A stretch of 61,253 bases of DNA from Acidimicrobiia bacterium (GTDB lineage: Bacteria; Actinomycetota; Acidimicrobiia; Spongiisociales; ZC4RG35): positions 1-61,253 of the forward strand of contig PKRG01000014.1 in NCBI GenBank assembly GCA_017577575.1. The letters run 5' to 3'. The notes beneath the pieces are model-generated. The model was not told the origin of the DNA and searched no databases. It saw only the letters and a program-made list of their open reading frames with translations. Both the position numbers and the translations under genes were made by a program. Each line of letters begins with the position of its first letter. Positions within the stretch are counted from its first letter, which is position 1. This document shows, in pieces, positions 47,183 to 55,586 of this stretch.

Positions 47183-47902
47183 TCAGGACTTCAGCCAGCG
47201 GCCCTTGTCCCAATCGACGGCCCATTCCTCCGCCTGGAAGAAGTCCTCGATGAAGGTCACCTTGATGTTGCGGGGGTCCCCCTCGACGACCTCCACCGGC
47301 AGGTCGGTGAAGCGCTCGATGGTCTCGGCGGTGTCGACTCCCTCGAACCCCGCCGCGATCGACGCCCGATAGGCGACGAGGAGCGGCTGGGCGAGGAACA
47401 CCTGCGGGGTCTGCATCCGCCGCAGGGAAGCCTCGGGGAGCGGTTCGACGTCGGCATCGCCGATCCGGTACAGCGGCGCCTCCACCGACAGGCCCGGGAC
47501 CGCCCCGCCGTGCTCGGCGGCCACCGCGATCAGTTCCTCGAGGAGGTCGAGGGTGATGAACGGCCGGGCTCCGTCGTGGATGGCCACCAGCTCCACCTCG
47601 TCGGCCTCGATGGCGGGGGCGAGGCAGTCGAGGCCCGCCATCTCCGAGCGGTGACGGGTGGGTCCGCCTTCGACCACGTCCGTGACCTTGGAGACGGGGA
47701 TCTCGGAGAGGACCTGCTCGGCCTGCTGGCGGTCCTCCTCGCGGATCACCAGCACCACCCGGTCGATGGAAGGTGCCCGCTCGAAGGTCTCCAGGCAGTA
47801 GGCGAGCACCGGCCGCTCCCGGATCGGCAGGTACACCTTGTTGACCGCCTGCTGGACCCGTGAGCCGCTTCCTCCGGCGAGGATGATCGCCGCCGTTTTC
47901 AT
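47183..47902 (-). CDS. ispD: 2-C-methyl-D-erythritol 4-phosphate cytidylyltransferase (IspD-like)
   Basis: This 239-aa nucleotidyltransferase has IILAGGSGSRVQQAVNKVYL (the GGxGxR...NK loop), ERPVLAYCLETFERAPSIDR, EGGPTRHRSEMAGLDCLA, VAIHDGARPFITLDLLEEL and a late MQTPQVFLAQPLLVAYRASI. These fit IspD of the MEP isoprenoid pathway. The related ribitol-5-phosphate cytidylyltransferase TarI is a possible alternative because sugar-alcohol genes are nearby. ATG 47902 was used. It is divergent from an IspD-like half protein. Confidence 0.82.
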   Translation of the reverse strand: MKTAAIILAGGSGSRVQQAVNKVYLPIRERPVLAYCLETFERAPSIDRVVLVIREEDRQQAEQVLSEIPVSKVTDVVEGGPTRHRSEMAGLDCLAPAIEADEVELVAIHDGARPFITLDLLEELIAVAAEHGGAVPGLSVEAPLYRIGDADVEPLPEASLRRMQTPQVFLAQPLLVAYRASIAAGFEGVDTAETIERFTDLPVEVVEGDPRNIKVTFIEDFFQAEEWAVDWDKGRWLKS

Positions 47903-47961
47903 CCGGCGAGGGTACATCCGGTGGTCACCCCCGTCGTCGCAGGTACACTGACTCCGCTTCC

Positions 47962-48474
47962 ATGGTCAGCCCTCACCTGCTTCGCCCGTACTCGTCGCGC
48001 CAGCTGTCGCTCCTCTCCGGCGACGGCCAGGTGATGGTGTTCGCGGTGCTCGGCGGCAGGTACGCCGGGCCGACCGTGTTGGTGCACCATCCGACCCTCC
48101 TGCATCGGATGGACACCCTCCCCCGCCACATCCGCACCGTCGTCTTCATCGACGAGCCGATCCCGGACGCGGCCACCGTAGCCCTGGTCGACGACATGGT
48201 GGAGCTGTTCGAGCAGCTCGACGTCGATGCCCTGGCCCAGCACGTGCCGGCCAGCGAGGCGGTGAAGCGGGTGCGCGGCAGCCGCATCCTGGAGGGCGTC
48301 GACCGCTCGACGCTGGCGGCGGTCCGGTCGCCTGAGGTCATCCGGCGCGAGGCGCTGGAGCGGGCGGTCTACTCGACCGCCGAGCAGTGGGTGAGCCCCA
48401 CCCACCTCGTCGCCCTCTCCGGCGGGTCGGTCCGCTTCGCCGGACCCGGCGCGGTGGTGGTGACGCCGGCCTGA
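47962..48474 (+). CDS. IspD-like half protein without the nucleotide-binding loop
   Basis: This 170-aa protein is not a standard annotated family, but HVPASEAVKRVRGSRILEGV then DRSTLAAVRSPEVIRREALE parallels the IspD region 'P.(T/S)D.(I/V)KRV....(E)T.DRS.LWAVQTPQ.FR...L'. The N-terminus (LLSGDGQVMVFAVLGGRYAG, VLVHHPTLLHRMDTLPRH) lacks the GGxGxR CTP-binding loop. It looks like a degenerate IspD paralogue or a domain specialised for binding. It is divergent from ispD with 59 bases between starts. Confidence 0.55.
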   Translation: MVSPHLLRPYSSRQLSLLSGDGQVMVFAVLGGRYAGPTVLVHHPTLLHRMDTLPRHIRTVVFIDEPIPDAATVALVDDMVELFEQLDVDALAQHVPASEAVKRVRGSRILEGVDRSTLAAVRSPEVIRREALERAVYSTAEQWVSPTHLVALSGGSVRFAGPGAVVVTPA

Positions 48475-48515
48475 GGGAGACACCGCGGTCGAGGCGTCTC
48501 TAGCCTCCTTTCCAC

Positions 48516-50066
48516 ATGACGGCCGCCACTCCGACGCTGCGCCTCGGCACCCGCCGCATACCCGTAGTGCTGCCGTCGCTGCGCGACGCCCGCCTCCACA
48601 CCGCGGCCACGATCCTGTCCATCCACGCCATCGGGATCGCCGCCCTGGGTTTTCGGGTGTCGGTGTTCCACGTCCTCGTCTCGATCCTCACCGCGGCGGT
48701 GATCGACGTCATGATCACGTTCCGCCAGACCGGAAAGCTCGTGTGGCCGGCGAGCGGCATGCTCACCGGCAGCGGTGTCGGCCTGATCCTGCGGCTCACC
48801 GACATGCACGCCTACGACTTCTGGAACTGGCGGGGCTGGCACATCTACGCCGTCGTCGCCGGCGCCTCGGTTCTCACGAAGCATCTGATCCGCTTCCGCG
48901 GCGAGCATCTGTTCAACCCGTCGAACGTCGGCCTGGTGGCGGTGTTCCTGCTGCTGGGCAGCGAGGTGGTGGAGCCGCTCGACTTCTGGTGGGCTCCCCT
49001 GGGGTTCTGGATGGCAGCGGCGTACGTGGTGATCCTCGCCGGCGGGGTGCTCGTCACCCGCCGCCTGCATCTCCTGGAGATGACGGCGGTGTTCTGGGCG
49101 GTCCTCGCCGCCGGCCTGGGGGTGCTGTCCGCGTCCGGGCACTGCATGGTGGCCGCCTGGTATCCCGAGCCGGTGTGCGACGGCCACTTCTGGTGGGTGC
49201 TGGTCACCTCTCCCGAGATCCTCATCTACCAGTTCTTCATGATCACCGACCCCAAGACCATCCCCCAGAGCCGTCGCGGGCGCGTCATGTTCTCGGCCGC
49301 CCTGGGGATCCTGGCGGTGCTCCTCATCGCACCGCAGGAGACCGAGTTCGGTGCCAAGGTCGCCCTGCTCGGCAGCCTGGTGATCCTCACCCCGATCCGG
49401 CGGGTCTTCGACCGCCCGCTCCGCCTCCGGATCCCCTCGGCCCGCCCCTCCACAGCATTCGCCCAGGGCGTGGGGATGGGTGTGGGGCTGACGCTCCTCG
49501 CCCTGGCCGTGGTCGTCGCCGGAGTGCCCACCCGGCGGCCGGCGCAGGCGTCGGCGCCCACCGTCCCTCAGGTCACGGTCGATGTGGAGGTGGCGGACCT
49601 CCCCGAGCCGGAGCTCGGCCCCGAGCTGGTGGCGCTGGGCATGGCCGCCGACGCCCCCGAGCTGGTGGAGATGCTGGCCGAGAACCTGGCGCTCGAAGCC
49701 GAGGCGATCCGCGACGGCGACGGCGGCCTCCTCGCCCTGGCCGCCACCGGGGACCGCCTCGGCGCGATGCAGCAGAGGGTCGACGACGCCGTCTCCACCG
49801 GCGTCCGGGTCGCCGAGGAGTACACGTTCACGTCCCTCCTCCTCGACGCCATCCCCAGCGATGGCGGCCAGTCGAGCGTCGCCGTGTCGGTGGAGGCGGA
49901 AGGCACCGTCGACACCGTCACCTACGACGCCACGGGACGAGAGCAGTCGCGCACCTCGGCCCCGTTCGCCGGCACGTTCGTCCTGCGCCGCGTCGGCGGG
50001 GAACGGTGGCTGATCGCCTCCGCCTCCGAGCCCGTCACCTCACCGCCATCGCCCGGTCGGGGCTGA
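48516..50066 (+). CDS. RnfD-like multi-pass membrane protein
   Basis: This 516-aa protein has roughly nine membrane helices in residues 25-335, including VSVFHVLVSILTAAVIDVMI, KLVWPASGMLTGSGVGLILR, RGEHLFNPSNVGLVAVFLLL and EILIYQFFMITDPKTIPQSR. The FNPSN(V)xL and 'F(M)ITDPKT.P' blocks are like the RnfD/NqrB family. The SGAT flavin-attachment motif is not obvious, so redox activity is uncertain. The C-terminal 170 residues are soluble, acidic, and novel. It overlaps the convergent M24-like gene by 32 bases; the UnbV/CRTAC1 gene nearby suggests a surface or electron-transfer role. Confidence 0.65.
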   Translation: MTAATPTLRLGTRRIPVVLPSLRDARLHTAATILSIHAIGIAALGFRVSVFHVLVSILTAAVIDVMITFRQTGKLVWPASGMLTGSGVGLILRLTDMHAYDFWNWRGWHIYAVVAGASVLTKHLIRFRGEHLFNPSNVGLVAVFLLLGSEVVEPLDFWWAPLGFWMAAAYVVILAGGVLVTRRLHLLEMTAVFWAVLAAGLGVLSASGHCMVAAWYPEPVCDGHFWWVLVTSPEILIYQFFMITDPKTIPQSRRGRVMFSAALGILAVLLIAPQETEFGAKVALLGSLVILTPIRRVFDRPLRLRIPSARPSTAFAQGVGMGVGLTLLALAVVVAGVPTRRPAQASAPTVPQVTVDVEVADLPEPELGPELVALGMAADAPELVEMLAENLALEAEAIRDGDGGLLALAATGDRLGAMQQRVDDAVSTGVRVAEEYTFTSLLLDAIPSDGGQSSVAVSVEAEGTVDTVTYDATGREQSRTSAPFAGTFVLRRVGGERWLIASASEPVTSPPSPGRG

Positions 50067-51402
50067 GCAGGAACGGCGGCAGGTAGGCGGGGATGTTGGA
50101 GAAGGGCAGCACCGACGGGTCGAGCTCGATGCCCAACACGTCGGTCATGAACGCCCTCCTCTTTTGGATGCGGTCCCACGCCTCCGGGTAGCGGCGGGCG
50201 AACTCGTCGCGCAGCGCCTCGTCGGCGAGGGCGATACCGTCTTCGATGTTGGTGGTGAAGTACGGGGTCTTCGTCGCCGGGATCACGTCCACCTGCAGCG
50301 CCATCCCCGAGGCCAACTCGACGTCGGAGTCGGGATAGAACGGGCTCGCCACCCACTCGTCGAGATGGATCTGGTGGCCGGCGTTGAGGAACAAGCCGAA
50401 GAACGGGTCACCTAGCCGCCCGAAGACGATGTCGTGGAGGACCTTGCCCTTCTGGCCGATGTGGAGCGCCTGGTACCACTCCACGATCGCCTCGAAGTAG
50501 GGCCGGACCAGGCGGTCGACGTAGTCGGATATGTCGGAGGGAAGCTCGGAGGCGTCGCGGACCACGAACCCGGCCCGGCAGTTCAACGCCCCCCAGATCC
50601 CGTAGGCGACGGTGAGGGGGTCGCCGTGGGAGATCACCCTGTCGCCGGGGCTGAGCAGCCCGAGCGCCGCCCGGGAGCCGGCGGTGAGCATGAGGTGGCA
50701 GGACAGCGGGGACCCGTCCCATCCCAGCAGGCGGACCGCCTCCCGCTCCCGCATGCCCGGCTCCAGCCCGAAGATCAGGTTCCGAACCCCCTGGGAGGTG
50801 TGGCTGGCGGCGTACTCGAAGGCGGCGAGTTGCTCCACCTCGTTGATCACCCGCAGGCCGTCGGCCGGGTCGATGAACAGGTCCGTCGCCGGCAAGGCGT
50901 TGTCGTCGCCGACGACGTCCCGCACCACGTCGACGATGAACGCCGGCACCTCCGAGCGGTGCGGTCCGAGGTCCTTCCAGCCGACCAGCCCGACCCGCAT
51001 GCCGGACCCCAACCCCTCACCGACGAGGACGTCGCGCAGGGGCCGGGACCGGTCCCGGGGCTGGTTGGGGAGCGAGAAGTCCTGGTGCAGCTCCACCCGC
51101 ATGGGAAGCGGCGCCGCCTCGGCCATCCCGACGCACTCGTTTCCGACCAGGATCAGGGGGTCGCCGTCGGGCGCCACCACCAGCAACGCCTCTTCGAAGC
51201 GGGGGTCGAAACCGCTCAGGTAGGAGAGGTTGGCGCTGTGCTCCCGGTCGGCGTAGACCAGGACGGCGTCCAGACCCCGCTCGGCCGCCTTGGCCCGTAG
51301 CCGGGCGAGACGTTCCCGATACAGATGGGCGGGGAGCTCGGGGGCCTCCTGGGACATCCCGAACTCCGGCAACTCCAGCTGAGTGAGATGGGCGGTGACC
51401 AT
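50035..51402 (-). CDS. Creatinase/M24-peptidase-fold protein
   Basis: This 455-aa protein has a creatinase N-terminal-like domain (LYRERLARLRAKAAERGLDA, VLVYADREHSANLSYLSGFD) and a pita-bread-like C-terminal domain (VINEVEQLAAFEYAASHTSQ, LMLTAGSRAALGLLSPGDRV, ALNCRAGFVV). Here the expected metal ligands are only partly visible: GHQIHLDEW supplies His, but the two Asp and two Glu positions are not clearly conserved. It may be a non-canonical member rather than a prolidase. ATG 51402 starts at MVTAHLTQLELPEFG; the ribosome site is weak. Confidence 0.7.
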   Translation of the reverse strand: MVTAHLTQLELPEFGMSQEAPELPAHLYRERLARLRAKAAERGLDAVLVYADREHSANLSYLSGFDPRFEEALLVVAPDGDPLILVGNECVGMAEAAPLPMRVELHQDFSLPNQPRDRSRPLRDVLVGEGLGSGMRVGLVGWKDLGPHRSEVPAFIVDVVRDVVGDDNALPATDLFIDPADGLRVINEVEQLAAFEYAASHTSQGVRNLIFGLEPGMREREAVRLLGWDGSPLSCHLMLTAGSRAALGLLSPGDRVISHGDPLTVAYGIWGALNCRAGFVVRDASELPSDISDYVDRLVRPYFEAIVEWYQALHIGQKGKVLHDIVFGRLGDPFFGLFLNAGHQIHLDEWVASPFYPDSDVELASGMALQVDVIPATKTPYFTTNIEDGIALADEALRDEFARRYPEAWDRIQKRRAFMTDVLGIELDPSVLPFSNIPAYLPPFLLSPDRAMAVR

Positions 51403-51532
51403 GCCGGGAGTCTGGTCCGGCCCGCCTCGGGTGTCGAAAAGGCGGTTCAGTCCTCCGACACATCGACTGGGGCGAGGACGGACCATGTAGATGGGGACAT
51501 CTATCCGGGAGATGTCACCGGCGGCCCGGCCG

Positions 51533-53137
51533 TCAGCGGGAGATCGTGACGTACTGGCCCGCGTCGAAGGATTCCCAGTCCCCGACGGTGCCGTCGGGCC
51601 AGTGGACGCGGACCTCGGCCCGGCCGGCGGAACCGAGCCCGAAGTGGGTGGGACCGAGTTGCCCCCCGGCGTGGCCGCCTCCCACCACCACCTCCCGTTC
51701 GATCCGGTGACGGCCGATGCGCAGCTCGATCCATGCCCCGATGGCGTGACGGTTGGGACCCTCCTGGGTGAGGCTCACCCCCAGCCAGTTGCCGACTTCC
51801 CCGGTCTGCTCCCAGATCTTGGCCGGCACCCGCCGCTCGACCACCACCACGTCCAGGTCGCCGTCGAGGTCCAAGTCGGCGAGCGCCCCGCCCCGGCTCC
51901 GGTCCATGTCCACCAGCCCGGCTGCGTCCGCCGCCTCGACGAAGGTGCCGTCGGGCCGGCCGAGCAAGAGGTTGTTGGGGTCCTGGGAGGCGAACTCGGG
52001 CATCGCTTCCACGTTGCCTTTGGTGACGAACAGGTCGACGAACCCGTCGTTGTTGACGTCGTCGAACTCGGCATGCCAGGCCGTGGAGGGACGGGTGATG
52101 TCTCCGACGAAGGGACGGTGGGCGTTGGCGCCGCGGTGGAGGGCGATGTCCTCGTAGGTTGGACCGACCGCGCCCTCGGCCAGGGTCTGGAGCTTGTTGT
52201 CGCCCTGGCTGGTGAGATAGACCTCGGGCTTGCCGTCGTCGTCGAGGTCCTGGCTGGCGATCCCCATCCCCCAGATCTGCAGCGACCGCCACCCGTCGGC
52301 TTCCGTGTAGAGGCGGGGCTCGGCGCCCGGCTCGATCCGCCACAGCTGCTCGGAGCCGTCCCGGTAGTAGTGGCGGTCGTTGGTGAGGCGCAGGTCCCGC
52401 CTTCCCGACCTGTCCCAGTCGCTGAACAGTGCCGACAAGGCGCAGTAGCCGGGCTCGAGCGGGATGGGATCCCCATAGCCGTCGCCTTCCGGCCGGTACA
52501 GGACGTGGCCGCCGCAGGTGCGGTCTCCGTCGACGGTGGCGAGGTCGATGTAGTCGGCGAACACCATGGTCGGCCAGGTCTCGCCGGGCTCCCAGGTCGC
52601 CGAAAAGGACACGGTCCAGCCGTCGCCGCCGTCGATCCCCCACAGGTCGTTGGCGGGCTCGAAGCGGCAGTCGCCGATGCCCCGCATCATCAGGTTCTCG
52701 CCCACCCGCAGCACGGCGAGGTCGACGATCCCGTCGGAGTCGACGTCCAGCGGGTAGGCGCCGGCCACACCGGTCACCTCGAGCTCGGGGGCGTCGACGG
52801 CCTCGAAGGAGATCCCGCGCCCCGAGGTGTTGCGATAGAGGCGGGCTGGGTTCTCACCGCCGGCGAGGTACATGTCGGGGAGGAAGTCGCCGTCGCAGTC
52901 GAAGATCGCCACACCCCCTCCCACGAAGAACTCGAACTCGCCGTCGTAGGTGTGGTCCACCCCGGCTTCGGCGGTGACGAGCCGGTAGGCGGGTGGCCCC
53001 AACGGCTCGGTGGGGGCGTCGCCCCGAACCAGGTCGGCGGTCCACCAGGCGGCGCCGGCGGTGAGGGCGATGCCGGCGACCATGCCCGCCACCATGGCCG
53101 GCAGGGTGCGCGGACGGCCCGTGCCCGCGGGACTCAT
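51533..53137 (-). CDS. CRTAC1-family FG-GAP/VCBS protein with ASPIC/UnbV C-terminus
   Basis: This 534-aa protein has an N-terminal membrane anchor or signal (MVAGMVAGIALTAGAAWW) and Ca-binding FG-GAP blades: IFDCDGDFLPDMYLAGGE, LDVDSDGIVDLAVLRV, DLDDDGKPEVYLTSQGDN, DDVNNDGFVDLFVTKGN and DLDLDGDLDVVVVER. It ends with the ASPIC/UnbV module (NWLGVSLTQEGPNRHAIGAW, VRVHWPDGTVGDWES). Such proteins are secreted, calcium-dependent and of uncertain role. The start ATG 53137 was chosen; an upstream GTG/ATG extension is less likely. It faces the Gfo/Idh gene divergently. Confidence 0.85.
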   Translation of the reverse strand: MSPAGTGRPRTLPAMVAGMVAGIALTAGAAWWTADLVRGDAPTEPLGPPAYRLVTAEAGVDHTYDGEFEFFVGGGVAIFDCDGDFLPDMYLAGGENPARLYRNTSGRGISFEAVDAPELEVTGVAGAYPLDVDSDGIVDLAVLRVGENLMMRGIGDCRFEPANDLWGIDGGDGWTVSFSATWEPGETWPTMVFADYIDLATVDGDRTCGGHVLYRPEGDGYGDPIPLEPGYCALSALFSDWDRSGRRDLRLTNDRHYYRDGSEQLWRIEPGAEPRLYTEADGWRSLQIWGMGIASQDLDDDGKPEVYLTSQGDNKLQTLAEGAVGPTYEDIALHRGANAHRPFVGDITRPSTAWHAEFDDVNNDGFVDLFVTKGNVEAMPEFASQDPNNLLLGRPDGTFVEAADAAGLVDMDRSRGGALADLDLDGDLDVVVVERRVPAKIWEQTGEVGNWLGVSLTQEGPNRHAIGAWIELRIGRHRIEREVVVGGGHAGGQLGPTHFGLGSAGRAEVRVHWPDGTVGDWESFDAGQYVTISR

Positions 53138-53211
53138 CGTCCGTCCCCCACTTGCCGCCTGTCGGGCCGTGGTGGACAATCCGGCCCGCGTCGGACAGAA
53201 AGGGGCTCGCG

Positions 53212-54192
53212 ATGGAGACGGTGCGCTGGGGGGTGCTGGGGGTGGCGAACATCGCCACCGCCAAGGTGATCCCCGCCATCCAGGCGACCGAGACCTGCCA
53301 TGTGACGGCGATCGCCTCCCGTGACCTCGCCAAGGCCCGGGCGGCGGCCGAGGAGCTCGGCATCGAACGTGCCTACCGCTCGTACCGGGAGCTGCTCGAC
53401 GACCCCGACGTCGAAGCCGTCTACATCCCCCTGCCCAACCACCTCCACGCCGAATGGACCCTCGCCGCCGCCGCGGCGGGAAAGCACGTGCTGTGCGAGA
53501 AGCCGCTGGCGCTCGACGCCGCCGAAGCCCGCCGCATGGTGGAGGGTTGCGCCGAGGCGGGGGTGAAGCTGATGGAGGCGTTCATGTACCGCCACCACCC
53601 CCAATGGGTGGAGGTGAAGCGGATGGTGGACGAAGGGGTGATCGGCGAGGTCTACGCCATCCAGACGATCTTCACCTACCGCAACCTGGACCCGGGAAAC
53701 ATCCGCAACATCGCCGCCGCCGGGGGAGGCGCCCTCTACGACATCGGCTGCTACCCCGTGAACGTGGCCCGGTTCCTGTTCGGGTCCGAGCCGACCGACG
53801 TCGAGGCGTTCATCCGCCGTGACCCCGCCTTCGGCACCGATGCCCTCACGTCGGCGATCCTCGACTTCGACGGCCGCCACGCGGTGTTCACCGTCTCGAC
53901 CCAGACCGAGGCCGACCAGAGGGTGGCGATCGAAGGCACCGAAGGCCGCCTGGTGGTGGAGATCCCCTTCAACATCCCCCACGACCGCCCCACCCGGGTC
54001 TTCCGCTACGCCGGCGGCGACCCGCCCGCCGATCAGCACTACGAGATCCACGAGATCCCTCCCGCCAACCAATACGGGATCCAGGCGGAGCTCTTCGCCC
54101 GGTCGATCCGGGAGGACACCCCGGTGCCGGTGGAACCGACCGACGCCATCGCCAACATGGAAGTGCTGGACAGGATCTTCGCCGCCTCCTGA
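53212..54192 (+). CDS. Gfo/Idh/MocA-family sugar dehydrogenase
   Basis: This 326-aa protein has Rossmann start VRWGVLGVANIATAKVIPAI, the AVYIPLPNHLHAEWTLAAAA strand, the catalytic-core motif CEKPLALDAAEA (EKP) and the C-terminal domain with GGGALYDIGCYPVNVARFLF. The AFMYRHHPQW block resembles D-xylose 1-dehydrogenase and dihydrodiol dehydrogenase-like members. AAAGGGG precedes ATG 53212. It lies in the xylose-type locus, convergent with the ROK repressor (5 bases between stops), so a sugar dehydrogenase role is likely, the sugar being unproven. Confidence 0.85.
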   Translation: METVRWGVLGVANIATAKVIPAIQATETCHVTAIASRDLAKARAAAEELGIERAYRSYRELLDDPDVEAVYIPLPNHLHAEWTLAAAAAGKHVLCEKPLALDAAEARRMVEGCAEAGVKLMEAFMYRHHPQWVEVKRMVDEGVIGEVYAIQTIFTYRNLDPGNIRNIAAAGGGALYDIGCYPVNVARFLFGSEPTDVEAFIRRDPAFGTDALTSAILDFDGRHAVFTVSTQTEADQRVAIEGTEGRLVVEIPFNIPHDRPTRVFRYAGGDPPADQHYEIHEIPPANQYGIQAELFARSIREDTPVPVEPTDAIANMEVLDRIFAAS

Positions 54193-54196
54193 GCAG

Positions 54197-55453
54197 TCAT
54201 GCCTCTACCCGGTCCGGGGGCTCGGTCGGGGTGACGGCCCGCACCCCGGCCGGGTCGGCGATCACCGGCGACAGGGCCATCTCGGCGGCACCGAGGAGGC
54301 TGGCGTCGACCCCGAGTGAGCCACGGACGATGCGCACCGCCTCGCCGGGGGCCTGGAGCACCACCGACCGGGCGGCCTCCTCCATCGGTTCACGCAGATA
54401 CGGGTAGAGCTCCTGGTAGAGGCCGCCGATGACCACCACGTCGGGGTTGAACACGTTGATGAGGTTCCCGATCCCATAGCCCAGCCAGGTGCCCGTGACC
54501 TGCAACGCCTGGAGGGTCTGGGGGTCGCGGTCGTCGACCCGTTGGGTGATCTCTTCGATGAGCTGTTGTCCCACGAACTCGGTCAGCCCCGCCCTCTCCG
54601 CCAGCGCCGCCTCGCCTGCCTCCGTCTCCCAGCATCCCCGGGCGCCGCAGGTGCATGGCTTGCCGTCGGGGTTGATGAGCGTGTGGCCCGCCTCCCCGGC
54701 GTAACCGGCCGCTCCCAGCATCGGCTGGCCGTCCTGGATGATCCCGGCGCCGATCCCCACTTCGCTGTTGACGTAGACCAGCTGGGTGGCGCCCACCCCC
54801 GCGCCCCGGCGGAACTCGGCCAGGGCGCCGAGGTCGGCTTCGTTGGCGGCCATCACCGCGTCACCCAGCCCGAAGCGGGCGCCGAGCAGCGCCCCGAGGG
54901 GGACGTTCTTCCAGCCGAGGTTGGGAGCGAGGTGCACGAATCCGTCACGGCGGCGGACGACGCCGACCACCGCCACCCCCATCCCCACCAGCACCTGGTC
55001 TTCGGCGAAATCGTCGAGGAGGGCGCGGGCCATGCGGGCCACCTCTTCGATCGTCTCGTCGACCGAGTGTGTGCCGCGGGCCCGGGCCTGTCTCACCTTC
55101 CCGTAGACGTGACCGCCCAGCCCGACGGTGGCGACGGCCACCGAGTCGACCGAGAACTCGACGGCGAGCACGGTCGCTCCCTTGGGCCGGGGGCTCACCA
55201 CCGGGGAGGGACGGCCGGGCCCGGCGGAGGCCGTGCCGGGCTTCTCCTCGACCAGGCCGAGACGGCTCAGCTCGCCGATCAGGTCGGCGATGGTCGAACG
55301 GTTGAGGCCCGTCTTCTGGGCCAGCTCAGAACGCGACATGGGGCCGGAGCGGTGGAGCCGGTCGAGGACCGCGGTGAGGTTGTGACGGCGCACCTCCTCC
55401 GGCGCCACCCCTCGCCCCTGCCTCCTCAGACTTCGATCTGGAGGGGTGTTCAC
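54197..55453 (-). CDS. ROK-family (NagC/XylR-type) transcriptional repressor
   Basis: This protein of about 418 aa has an HTH (HNLTAVLDRLHRSGPMSRSE then LAQKTGLNRSTIADLIGELS) followed by a ROK sugar-kinase-like domain: VNSEVGIGAGIIQDGQPMLG, AAGYAGEAGHTLINPDGKPC and the zinc-type CTCGARGCWETEAGE. GTG 55453 was used, with no clear ribosome site, so it may be leaderless or start elsewhere. It is divergent from the XylF-like operon and is the likely regulator through palindromes at 55448-55464 and 55479-55497. Confidence 0.85.
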   Translation of the reverse strand: MNTPPDRSLRRQGRGVAPEEVRRHNLTAVLDRLHRSGPMSRSELAQKTGLNRSTIADLIGELSRLGLVEEKPGTASAGPGRPSPVVSPRPKGATVLAVEFSVDSVAVATVGLGGHVYGKVRQARARGTHSVDETIEEVARMARALLDDFAEDQVLVGMGVAVVGVVRRRDGFVHLAPNLGWKNVPLGALLGARFGLGDAVMAANEADLGALAEFRRGAGVGATQLVYVNSEVGIGAGIIQDGQPMLGAAGYAGEAGHTLINPDGKPCTCGARGCWETEAGEAALAERAGLTEFVGQQLIEEITQRVDDRDPQTLQALQVTGTWLGYGIGNLINVFNPDVVVIGGLYQELYPYLREPMEEAARSVVLQAPGEAVRIVRGSLGVDASLLGAAEMALSPVIADPAGVRAVTPTEPPDRVEA

Positions 55454-55464
55454 GAGACGCGAAC
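55448..55464. promoter_or_regulatory. Palindrome overlapping the ROK start codon
   Basis: GTTCACG-AGA-CGCGAAC, 7-bp arms with one mismatch pair. It covers the GTG of the ROK gene, so repressor binding would autoregulate it. Confidence 0.4.
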
Positions 55465-55478
55465 AATAACCCCCGTAT

Positions 55479-55497
55479 TTGTTGCGGCGTCCAACAA
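55479..55497. promoter_or_regulatory. ROK operator-like palindrome
   Basis: TTGTTG-CGGCGTC-CAACAA, perfect 6-bp arms with a 7-base spacer, in the divergent control region between the repressor and the sugar-ABC operon. ROK repressors such as XylR/NagC bind TTTGTT...AACAAA-like sites. Confidence 0.55.
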
Positions 55498-55586
55498 TTG
55501 GGGAGTAACGTCCCACGCGTCAACGGGGCGGGACTTCCCAGCCCTCTCCCCGTGACCTCATCAGTGAGGAAGAAAGAGGAGGAAAC

